A stretch of DNA of 64,000 nt from Diospyros lotus (taxonomy: Eukaryota; Streptophyta; Magnoliopsida; Ericales; Ebenaceae), in NCBI RefSeq assembly GCF_014633365.1, contig NC_068348.1, positions 17,502,311 to 17,566,310 of the forward strand, given 5' to 3'. Below, piece after piece: positions 22,690-34,009 of the stretch. Numbering within the stretch: position 1 is the first letter of the stretch; the number at the start of each line of letters is the position of its first letter. The position numbers and the translations under genes are program-made. A model generated the notes under the pieces. That model had not been told where the DNA came from, ran no database searches, and was given only the letters and a program-made list of their open reading frames with translations.

Positions 22690-25600
22690 CTAGCAGATAC
22701 TTGTGCCTAAAGGTACGGTGTAAATAATATTAAGATTAAAATACAATAATGTTCACTAATATTGTAAAAAAAAAATTATAAAAATTGAATAAAAAATAAA
22801 AATTAAATTTATTAAATCTATATAATAAAACACAACAATAAGTGTTCTACAATTTGAACAAATTAAATTAAAAATTAAATATCAAACAATACATACTAGT
22901 TGCTGCCGGCCACTACCATCAATGGGTAGGGAATAAGAAAATACTTAACGGGTTACAATTAAAAGGAGAAGAAAAAAATATAAAAAATAAATTTGAAATT
23001 AACAAATAGAGAAATTGTCCTACATTAAAATAATTTTATTTTTATTTTATAAAGAGACTGTTTTTAGTTGTTTACAATTAAGAGCATCAGTATGTAAATT
23101 TAATTTTTATTAAAAATAAATTTACAAAAAAAATCTTAATTAAAACTAAAGCTATATTACATGAAATAAAGGTGAAAAGCAAAATATAACATTAAAATTA
23201 TAAATTAAATATAAAAAAAAATTAGTACCTTTGTAAATCATAGCTCATAAATCATCATTTCTTTATATCCACACAACTCAAATACACTTCACAAACAGAT
23301 ATATCCCAAAAATTTGTTTACAAAAAATAATAATTAGAAAATCATGTTCAATTTTGAAATATTTTTAAATAGACATCCAAAAAATCTGTTCTTCCAAAAA
23401 TTAGTTTACAGTTTGTGGAATATAAAATAATAGACCAAAATACTATATCTAAAAATTTGTTAATAGACGGAAATACATTAATATTTATATAATTTATTTT
23501 AAAATTTTAAGAAAAAAAGAGAATAATTAATATATGAATTTGATCTAATCAATTAATTCAATTTAATTAAGGAATGTCAACTAAATAATATATTTCGGTT
23601 AAATTGTGAGCATAGTTTTAACTACTTCAAACTGTAAAATATATTTGTATTAATATTATTAACAAATATAATATCACTTATTTTATTAAAAAAAAGTAAA
23701 AAATCACTATATTATACGTTTTCATTAACAAATCATTATATATATTATATTAACAAATAATAGTTGTTGGGTTAGGCATGTGGGTCAGCACTAAGTTAAA
23801 GTAAGATGAAAGCATGGGACCTTCCAATTAAGTGCAAAGGGTGGACTGTGGGTTGAGGATCGTGGATTGTGGGCAGTGGTGCTTTCTCACTTGCAAAGGC
23901 AAAATTGTTCAGAGAGAATCATGCTCCTTTTGTTGGAATTACATAGATCTTATCATATGCGCAACGGAAATTAAAATTTAGTTTGCAGGTATCCCGTTTT
24001 TCAGAGATTATGGTTAACTAATTGGAAACAAAAATGAAAGGTTACCTCTTTTGATGAAATCCGATTTCACCGTTAGATTTCTCGCCGTTTAATCCTCCAA
24101 GTGTAGGATGCCGAGTCGGTCCACCCGAAATCACTTCTATCCAAAAATTTCAAAGAGAATGATAAATAAATAATTTTTTTCACAAAAATTTCTAACTTAC
24201 CTATTTGGATTCAAGAACACTTCTTCAAAACTCTCTCAACCTTCAAGTGATTCAAGAAGACTCAAGTGAAGTAAATGAAGAGATTGAGAGCTTATATATA
24301 CATTAAATGGGTTGGACTTCTCAAGCCTATTCCATTTAATGTAATTGGGTCAAGCCCAAATCATTTAAGTTAACTTGAATCCAATAGTGCTATTGGGCCA
24401 AGCCTAATGTGCTAGCAAAAGGCCCAACCCAATTAATGATTAAACAATTATATTCACAATATAATTATTTAATTATTCTTATTTATCCTATAAATAAATA
24501 CACTATTATTAGTAATTATAAAATTATTAATTTATCTATTTTCTCTTTGAAAGTGATTTCTTTTTGGGTGGGACTTTCTGGGTTCACAAGTAAATTGGCA
24601 ACAAGAATAATCAATAATTAATTCTTGTAAATCACGAGTGACATCTAACAATATGTCATGATTATCCAATTTATTGTGAAGCGGGTATTGTGAACCTTTT
24701 ACTACGTTACCATGCAATACGGTTCCTCTATCATCCTATATCAAGACAAGATATGAGATCATGGTCAATGGGTCGAATCTCTTAATCTCGTCATATGACC
24801 AAATCCAAAATCAATCTTGACTAATTATGACACAACCCGTATGGAACAAATTCCATCGTCATATTACCTTGGCCAAGGATTTATCGTCAAGTGATTACTA
24901 GATCGCATAAGATATCTTCCTCATAAATCTCGAGGTGATAAATTCCATGTCTGATGCACACATACCTCATGTATCACTAAATCAGGCACATAGATACGTA
25001 TGATTATCCTTGATTAGAACAACCACATAATATCGCTGATATCCTAATCCACCAATACACTGATATCCATGTCATCTTAGGTCTAAGGACTAGTTGCAAA
25101 AATTGCAACTAACATTAAATCATTGACCCGTGAGAAATAATCCATGTGATTTAATGTTAATAGTCCCGTTCAGTGAACTCGTTCTTGTAACGAGCACCCA
25201 CTCATCTTCCTTCTATATCTCATACAGAATAGCACGAGACTCACCAACCTTATCTTTCAGTATCTCATACTAAATAAGGAAGAAGACGATGTGCTGGCCT
25301 TTACGAGTTGCTATTATCCAAATTAGGAATTCTCTGACTAGGAACATGTTTATAGTATAATAAACTGTGGATTATCCGTAACTCGTATTCTTAATGCTTA
25401 AGAATGGTATCCACTCCTTATTATACTAATGGATGTATGTTTTATAACTTAAACCATATTGCAATTTAAATAAAACATAAACTTTTTATTTAAATAATAT
25501 TTAAAGAATTACAAGATCGAGTCCATTTGTGTCACTAGAATTGGTCTTTAGGGCTCATATCTAACACCTTTCCCACCACCCAACAACTTATCTCTGCTTT

Positions 25601-26832
25601 CAAATTAATTAAAGATTATAGCTATCAATGTACAACAACAATTAAGGAACTATAATATACACACAATTAAGGAACTATAATATTTACTTATACACGAATT
25701 ATAGCTATCAATGTACAACAACAATTAAGTAATTTTATTAAGTAAATTATTGACCTTCAATCAACTAAAGGAACTAAATGCATTGAAACTATATACACAC
25801 AATGCAATAGATACACACAATGACTATATACACACAGTGATTATATACACACAGTAGATACATACACACACAGTGAGAAGAGAGAGAGAATGAAATATAC
25901 ATACATACACACACAATCGCGATGGAGCTTCAGCGATGGCAAATATACATACACACACAGTGAGGAGAGAAAGAGATACGGTGGTTGGGTTGAAGATGAC
26001 CGAGCCCTAGCCTTCTTAGATAACCCAATAGTGGCTATGCTATCACACTGATACAAACCAACAAACAGTGAAAAAAAACTAAGAATCTGAGATGGACTTT
26101 GAAGAAATAACATACAGATTTTTATTTTCTTTTATTTTTCCTTTTCTTTATTTTTTTTTTCTCCTTCCCATCTTCTTCTTCCTCCAGCTTCTCCTTCGCG
26201 CACGGCCAAACCACCCGCGCCAGCTGCCTTCGGCCACCAGCCTGGGCCCTCGCCAACCATCACCGCGGCCTTTCCTGCCACCGTCTACAGCCCCCTAGCC
26301 ATCATCGCGGCACCGATGCTCGCCTCTGATCGCCATCTCTGGCCGCTAAGAGTCGCAGCATCCGACCGCCATAGACCGACCATCGCGGCTTTAGGTCGCC
26401 GCACCCATCCGCGAGACCAGCTCATCGTCAACCACCTCTGGCCACTCCATCATCGGTTGCCGCTACAATCGGCTCCACCGGCCAACCCATGGCAGGCAAT
26501 CGTTCGGCCTTCACTGCTTGCTCTCTATAGATAGAAAGAGAGGGGGGTTGGCCAGAGAGAAAGAAAGAGGCGTGAGTGAGGGAGTGGGTGGTCTGTAGAT
26601 AGAGAGAGAGGGTCGGCCAAAGAGAAAGAGAAAGAGAAAGAGAAAGGCGTGAGTGGGTGGGTGGGGTCTGTCTGAGAGAGAGATGGGGGTAAGAAAGAGG
26701 GCAGTGAGAGTGGGCGGGAACTTAAAATTGAAATTGATCTCAACCATTCATGCACAATGAGAATTCATCTCAGCCATAGGATGAAAATATATCAGAGATA
26801 TTTTCAAAAACTGTTGTGTTTTATTATATAGA
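22690..26832 (-). mobile_element. Helitron copy 1 (non-autonomous), with a nested copia solo LTR
   Basis: On the minus strand it starts TCTATATAATAAAACACAAC (26832) and ends CTAG (22690), lying between A and T as Helitrons do. A decayed hairpin precedes CTAG (GTACC/GGCAC around a TTTA loop, about 22697-22715). Terminal and subterminal sequence match the Helitron at 31400-34020. No Rep/helicase is present. It includes a GC-rich block (26200-26520) and CT-rich repeats with meaningless open frames on both strands. Confidence 0.75.
23931..25566 (-). mobile_element. Solo Ty1/copia LTR (1636 bp) inside the Helitron
   Basis: CCTTT occurs directly outside both ends (23926-23930 and 25567-25571). The termini are TGTTGGAATT and ATATCTAACA on the plus strand. 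Read on the minus strand it begins TGTTAGATATGAGCCC, the common start of one class of plant copia LTRs, and has a TATATATAAG-like box near 24295. No internal region remains. Confidence 0.85.
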
Positions 26833-28965
26833 TATATATATACATATATACACCCAATTATATTTCCTTCTAACCTAGCTTTGAATCACCCCAAATTTGT
26901 CATTATTTTCCATTGGGATTGTCTTCCCAATCTTCTTTCAGAATGGTGTAGCCCATAGGTATTGCTTGTTATATATATATATATATATATGTATAAATCA
27001 TCGTCTCCGTAAACAAGTTACGGAATCGTTTCTCAGTCATCCGAATGAGTCTTGGGAATCCATGAGAGTAACATCCGGATGAGTGTGTCTCATCCGGATA
27101 TATATCTACCCATCCGAATACTACCCTCCAAAGATAGCCTTATCTAGATAGTTCACCATGATAGCAACTTCATGTCCATTTTCGACCTTTATAAAGCCTG
27201 ATTCTTTGAAAACTTAAAACACAAAAGTTGTATATACTTCTCTTGGATTTCCATATCATTTTGAATCATCTCAATCGGAGTTCAAACGAGAGAGATATTC
27301 CCAAAATACCAAACGCTGTCGAACTGTATATTCACATTCGAATATAATGCAATAGCAGCAAACTTCAAGCCAAATTTAGACCTCGATTAAACCCGAATAT
27401 TTGAAAAATCAAAACATAAAAGTTGTAGATATTTTTCTTTTCTTTCCATATCATCTTGAATCATCTCAATCAGAGTTTGGAAGAAAAAGTTATGCCCAAA
27501 ATACAAAACCTTGTCGAAACTGAATTTCTGAAACATGGTGCATTCGGATGTCTTAGCCCATATCCGGATATCCATCCGGATGCGCTACTGTAGCATCCGG
27601 ATATCACTCACATTCTTGATTTCTAAAATCTAGATGTATTACCCCATATCGGGATATCACTCTCAATCACTCCCAGAGACATTCGAATACACCTCCAGCC
27701 ATCTGGATACCACTCAATGCTCCTTCAACATATCCGAATAGGCCATAACCCATCCGAATACACTTTCCCATATTTTAATATATATGCTAAAATCCAAATA
27801 TCCTCTTTAATTTTCCAAAATACATATCAATGTCAATTTAGCATAATTATTAAATGAATCATTGAAGATTATTATGATGGAAAAAATAGCATATTAAATC
27901 TATATTACTCCTCAAATGGTGAATCAAGATTTAACATTAAATAGCATCTCCCAAAATTATTTATGTGTTATAATTTACATCTTGATCGCGGTAAATGTTA
28001 TGAAGTAAGATATGTTGAATTATTTGATGATGGTAAAATACCTGATATGTGTAAATGGTGTGGAAAGTATTTATTGAGAAACAAGAATTTAAATACATGT
28101 GGTTGGAAAATGCATACATGATGCATACATGTACATGTTATATATATATATATATATGTTTTGCGCACCTATTATTTTGCGCGGATGGAGAAAAGGTACC
28201 CTAGAGTACTTGGCGCGGGACGAGGTGGCCATAGCCCGGCAGGTTGGCTCCATATTTATTTGTGAGATTTTATGAAACTTATGCACTTTTGTATATATTG
28301 ATTTATGGCTTGAGAGCCGAAAAAATTGATATTGATAATGAAATGATGCACTCTTGCATGTATTGATTGATGACTTGCGAGCCTGTGAGAATTGATAATG
28401 ATATTGAAATTTTATGAACATTTGCATAGTGATACATGGTGACTAATATATTAAGTTAAATTAATAAATTCATGAATTATGAATCTTGTATATAATTGTG
28501 GAGTCCTTGATTACTCTTTTTGGTGTCATCATGTTCTTGGATCCTATATATTGTCCATTGTTTCTCGAACTTGTTGAACCTTGTGGCTCACTTAATCTTC
28601 TTTGTCATTCCAAGTAAATGAAAGACTATTATTAGGGGCAAGTCTAATAGAACTACAGTCCAAGGATAGTGGTGTACGGAGACGCGTCCTAACTTCAAAT
28701 ATCCTAGTTAGTGATTTGGTGAGGTTTTATAGTGATGAGAATCTATTATGTTTATTGGAATTTGAGCCTCTTATTATTTTGTATGGCCATTGAGCCTAGG
28801 GTTATGAGATTCTGAAAATGTAATTGAATCTTAATTTAATTTCCGCTGCTAGAAATGAAATGAGTTGTTAATTGAGTTTAGTTTTGTTCTATATTATCTC
28901 TATAATGACCTTCTTTTGAATATCCTGTGTTAAAGAGGAATATTCGAAGTGGGCCTTACAAAGTT

Positions 28966-30585
28966 AGTTGTAAAATAAGTGGAAAACAAATATATGTGGA
29001 TAAAAAAATGCCAGAAAATTAGTTGAAATATTAAATAAAAAATATTTATGGAAAAAATAGTTTGTTTGATTTAAAATATTAGATGAAAAATGAGATGGAT
29101 AAATAATTAGGTGGATGAACAATTAGGGTCTGTTTGATTGGCCATATTTTCCATGAAAAATAGCCATTTTCCATGTAAATTCTAGTTTTGGTATTGTTTG
29201 ATTAGCCATATTTTCTTAATAATTCCAATTCTCACTTTTGCTCACGTGATGCCCAATTCCCACTTTTGCTGGAAAATCAATTCTTAGGGGGGGGGGGCTT
29301 GGAAAAGAAATTCCAAGGAAGAAGAAAAGTGGAAGCATGAAGGAGAAGAAAATGGGAACGAAGATGGCAACAGCGATGGCAGCCACAGCCAATGAAAAAG
29401 AAGGGAACGAGGAGAAACACAAAGGGCGGTCGACGATGGCAGCCACAGCTAGCGAAGATTGGCCATCGAATTCATAATTTCCATGTAAATAAGTTCTAGT
29501 GTCTAGAATTTATTTTCTTTCTATGTAAGTTTCATGCTTACAATCAAACAGACCCTTAGTTTAATAAAAGTTAAGTGAAAATAATTAATTAAAAAATTAG
29601 TTGAAAAATTAATTAGAATAACATATTTTGTAAAAAAAAATTAAACATATTATGAGAGTAATTATTATTTTTTTATAAAATATGACTAATTATTTTTAAT
29701 AATATTATACTTAAGTTAAATTAATTAATTAATATTAATTAAATAATTATTTATAGAATATTCTGTAAATATACCTTTTACACCAATTTGATATTGAGTA
29801 CAATGGAGTGAATACAAATTTAATGTTGAGAAATTTGGTGTATTGAGTGTTTTGTCCGTCCAAAACACACAACAGCCTCTCTTTCCATATTAATCTCTTT
29901 TTCTCTCTCAGCCCTCTTGCATATAAATAGATTTATATATTAATTAAAGGAGATAGTGGAAGAAGATGAAGTGCATTAGGAAGCATGTTCTTCTCCCTCC
30001 GTTTTGTTGCCGTCCGATTATGCATATATATATATATATATCATATATAATATATTGTGTGTCTTCTTTCATTTTTCTCTTTATGGCTTGTTGAAAAATG
30101 CGTTTTCGACCATTTTTTATAATTTGCAAAATGTCCTTGTGATGTTTTACAAATTACAAAAATGGGTCAAAAAAGATTTGGATTGTCTTTGCTATTTTCG
30201 AAACGAAAAATAATTGAGAAATGCCAAAATAAAAGTCTCCAAACTATTTCCATGCTTCAATGATCTTTGGTAGGGCTCTTAACAAACTGTTGATCTAAAG
30301 GCTTTTTCTTGCAAACAAGAAATAAATAATTATGATAATATGAATTGTGATGTTTATAATATATATTAATATCGATATAGAGATTAAATTAATTTAAAAA
30401 TATAATTTAAATAGTGTAATTGAAATAACAAAAAATTAAAATTGCCACACGAAAAAAAGATCAAAATACAAAAGTTAAATTAATTCAAAAATTAAGTTAA
30501 AAAATGTAATAGAAATAACAAAAAATTTGAATAGTTATACTAAAAGACATAAAAGTACAAGAAGACAAACAAAATTATTAAAGCT
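28966..30585. other. AT-rich spacer between the two inverted solo LTRs
   Basis: Contains one clear MITE (29127-29555) and otherwise AT-rich DNA with (TA)n runs near 30020-30045. No gene is recognisable. A motif near 29810-29850 faintly resembles DNA at 21255-21330, suggesting this spacer and 21241-21676 were once continuous before the LTR inserted. Confidence 0.5.
29127..29555. mobile_element. Tourist-like (PIF/Harbinger) MITE, 429 bp
   Basis: Terminal inverted repeats GGGTCTGTTTGATTG and CAATCAAACAGACCC are perfect over 15 bp, with TTA directly outside each end (29124-29126 and 29556-29558). TTA target duplications are diagnostic for PIF/Harbinger. There is no coding capacity. Confidence 0.85.
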
Positions 30586-33068
30586 AGAGTTATAAGGACC
30601 CACTCCCGAATATTGTCACTAGCATAGCATATTCAAAAGGAGATCATCACAGTGATGATATAAAACAAACTATATTAAAACAAACAACTCATTTCATTAC
30701 TATCAGCGAAAACTAAATTAAGGTTAGTTACATTGTCAATATCTCATGAGTTTAGGCTCGAAAGCCATACAAAATAAATAAGAGACTCTAATATGAATAA
30801 ACAAAATAAAACTCATTTCATTACATGCCTCTCCAAAATGCAACTAAGGATCTTCAAGTTATGACGCGTCTCCGTACATCACTATTCTTGGGCCTTAGTC
30901 CTACTAGACTTACCCCCAATAACGGCATTTCTTTAACCTGGAATGACAAAGAAGATCAAGTAAGCCACAAGGCTCAACAAGTTTGAGAAACAATAAATAA
31001 TTAATAGGATCCAAGAATATGGTGACACCAAAAAGAGTAATCAATGATTCAATAATTATGTACAAGATTCATAGTTTATGAATTTATCAATTCAAATTTA
31101 AATACATCATGCCACCATGTACCACTATGCAAATGTGCATAAATTTCAATGTCAGTATCAAATCTGCAGGCTCTCAAGCCATCAATCAACACATGCAAAA
31201 GTGTATCATTTCAATGTCAGCACCAAATCTCGCAGGCTCTCAAGCCATCAATCAACACATGCAAAAGTGCATCATTTTAATAGAATCTCACAAATAAATA
31301 TGGAGCCATCCTGCTGGGCTATGGCTATCTCGTCCCGCACCAAGTGTTCTAGAGTACCCTTTTCCCTTGGCACAAAATAGCAAGTGCACAAAATATATAT
31401 CTATATAATAAAACACAAAGGTTTTTGAAAATGTCTGAAGAGAAAGACATTTTAATGGTTTGGATCAATTTCTGAAGATTTGATGGTTGGGATTAAAAAT
31501 TTTCCTGCCCAAAGCCAGGCAGCCATCTTCCACCCACTGCGCATCCACCCACACACACACATATATATACACACTCACATCATAGCGCAACCACCCACTC
31601 ACACACATATATATATATACACTCACATCTATATACACTCGACTATATACACAGACACACACTCACATCTATATACACACTCACAACGCAACCTCACACA
31701 CACAATACACACAATGGTCGACTTTCTTTCTCTATATATACAGAGAGCAAGCAGTAGGAAAGAGAGTTGAAGGTTGAACAGTGGTCGGTGGCAGACGATG
31801 CAGCGGCTGGGTGAGGCAGCCGATGGTGGTCGAATGTGGTGATACTTGGCAGCCAGAAGAAGCAGGGTCGAACGACAATGGCGATTCGTGTGCATAGGGT
31901 CGAACGGCAATGATGGCTCGCGGTAGCGAACGACTGATGACGGCGGTGGGGTGGCGACTGAGGACGACCGGCGGAGACAGCGTTGGCTACGATGGCCAGT
32001 AGAAGAAGCAGGAGGAAGAAGATGAAAGGAGAAGGAGAAAAAAATAAGAAATAAAGAAAAGAAAAGAAATGTTGTGCACGGACTCCAAATTAATATATAA
32101 TTTTTTAATGTTTAAATATCAATACTTAATTGTATGTTAATATTTATTCCATTAATTAAATGTACTTTTTATGTGTGTGTATATTTATAGTTGTATTCTG
32201 TGTGTGTATGTATGTTAATGTATTGGATTAATTAAATGTATTTTTTGTGTGTATGTATATTTATGTACTCTGTGTATGTATATATATTTTTTGTATGTAT
32301 GTATTCTATATATTTATATATGTATTTTATGTATGTATGTATGTATATGCTTGTGCCTTTGTGTGTGTGTAACTCCATTTTATATATTTCGTGTAACTTT
32401 TTTTTTTTTTTGTGTGTGTGTGTATGTATCACGTAAACTGTCAATCAAATTTTATGATATAATATGTTGAGCTATGATTTATTGATTAATAAAAAATTAA
32501 ATTTATCATTTAGGACGATAATAAATAACTAAAAACAATCTTATTTTTTTATTTCTAGAGGATGATTTCTCTATTTTCTTATTTCTTATTTTAAAATGTC
32601 ACTATATTCTATGGAATTTTTTGTAATTATCTGTTGTCATCGTATACTTTAAAAATTTCAAACCCAAAACTAAACAAATCCTTTGCCTAGAAGCCCTCTT
32701 AACCCAATAGAAAAATATTCAATTTATTATGTAACCAAAATGTATCACGCAAATTATCAATTAAATTTTATGGTGAAATATGTTAGTGATGAAGTAAAAA
32801 AATTGAGTATGACATTGGTTAAAATTTCTGTAGGACGATAATTTATGTAGGACGATTCCTCTACTTTTTGATTTCTTATTTCAAATTTAAAATGTCACTA
32901 TTTTATGTTAAAAATAAAATTATTATTATAATTATCATCTATATAGTAAAGCAAAAGAATATTTAAAAATATGTAAAATATCTCAGAGACACATTTCAAT
33001 TACTGAGATGAATTTTAAATATATATCAATGGTTGAGATTGGCTAGATGAATGATGTTCCCACCTATT

Positions 33069-33600
33069 CACTTCCTCACTCACTGCCTCTCTCTCTCTCC
33101 CTTTATCTTTCTCTCTCTCACAAATCCACCCACCCACCCCTCACTCATTGCCTCTCTCTATCCCTTTCTCTTTCTCTTTCTCTTTCTCTTTCTCTCTCTC
33201 ACAAACCCACCCACCCATGCCATCGGCAAGTGCGACGTCAGTAAGGGGAAGGGATGGGCAGCTGTGGGTAGGGGCTGGTAGGTGCAACAACCACTGACTC
33301 CCTCACTTATTGCCTATCTCTCCCTCCCTTTCTCTTTCTCTCTCTCATAGATCCACCACCCATGCCATCGACAGGTACGACGATGGTGGGGGAAGGAAGG
33401 GTCGATGGCAGGTGGGGGGCCGGCGAGTGCGATGGCAGTGAAGAGGGACGATAGTAGGTGGGGGGCCGACGGGTGTGACGACCACTCACTCTCTCACTCA
33501 TTGCCTCTATCTCCCCCTCTGCTGCACCCTTTCTCCCATTCCCTCACTCATTGCCTCTCTCCCTCTCTCTTTCTTTCTTTCTTTCACAAACCCACCCACC
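33069..33600. repeat. CT-rich tandem-like repeats within Helitron 2
   Basis: Units of CTCACTCATTGCCTCTCTC followed by pyrimidine runs and ACAAACCCACCCACCCA recur about five times, alternating with GC-rich segments carrying GCCATCGACAGGTGCGAC. The long open frames here come from composition, not selection. Confidence 0.6.
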
Positions 33601-33991
33601 CACGCCATCGACAGGTGCGACAGCGTGAGGGGGGGAAGGAAAGGTCGACGGCGGGTGGAGGCAGGGCGTTGCTAGGGCTGGCAAGGGGGTAATGGAGGTC
33701 CAAGATGACCCACGGGCCCCCGACCGATCGCTGTCGGGGGCTCCAAGAGTCCCCAACGACGACTGTTATGTATTGTTTGATATTTAATTTTTAATTTAAT
33801 TTATTCAGATTGTAGAGCACTTACTAATGTGCTTTATTATATAGATTTAATAATTTTTTTTCTTTTTATTATAAAACGTTAACAAGTATATAATAACTTT
33901 AATTTTTATTTTTTGTTCATTATTTACAATTTTTTTTTTTTTTGCAATATTAATGAATGTTATTGCATTTTAATCTTTAATATTATTTACA

Positions 33992-34009
33992 CCGTGCCTT
34001 CAGGCACGG
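33992..34009 (+). other. Helitron 3' hairpin
   Basis: CCGTGCC, loop TTCA, GGCACGG: a perfect palindromic stem 11 bp upstream of the terminal CTAG. In Helitrons this hairpin is thought to signal the end of rolling-circle transfer. Confidence 0.85.

Larger units (their letters stand above)
21677..28960 (+). mobile_element. Long solo gypsy LTR, copy 1, carrying a nested Helitron
   Basis: Starts TGTAACGACCCG and ends GTGGGCCTTACA. AAGTT is present immediately outside both ends (21672-21676 and 28961-28965), a perfect target duplication. Without the Helitron at 22690-26832 it is about 3.1 kb. It is homologous along its length, in opposite orientation, to 30591-36944. Terminal motifs and length suggest a Tekay/Del-type chromovirus LTR (inference). 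No gag-pol was seen, so it arose by LTR-LTR recombination. The right part holds many ATCCGAAT/ATCCGGAT words (27040-27770). Confidence 0.8.

Noticed and set aside
26092..26755. Pro/Arg- and Ser/Phe-rich frames
   Set aside because: Simple-sequence part of Helitron 1, open in several frames; not coding.
33047..33756. Leu/Ser-rich frames resembling membrane proteins
   Set aside because: Produced by CT microsatellite tracts in Helitron 2.
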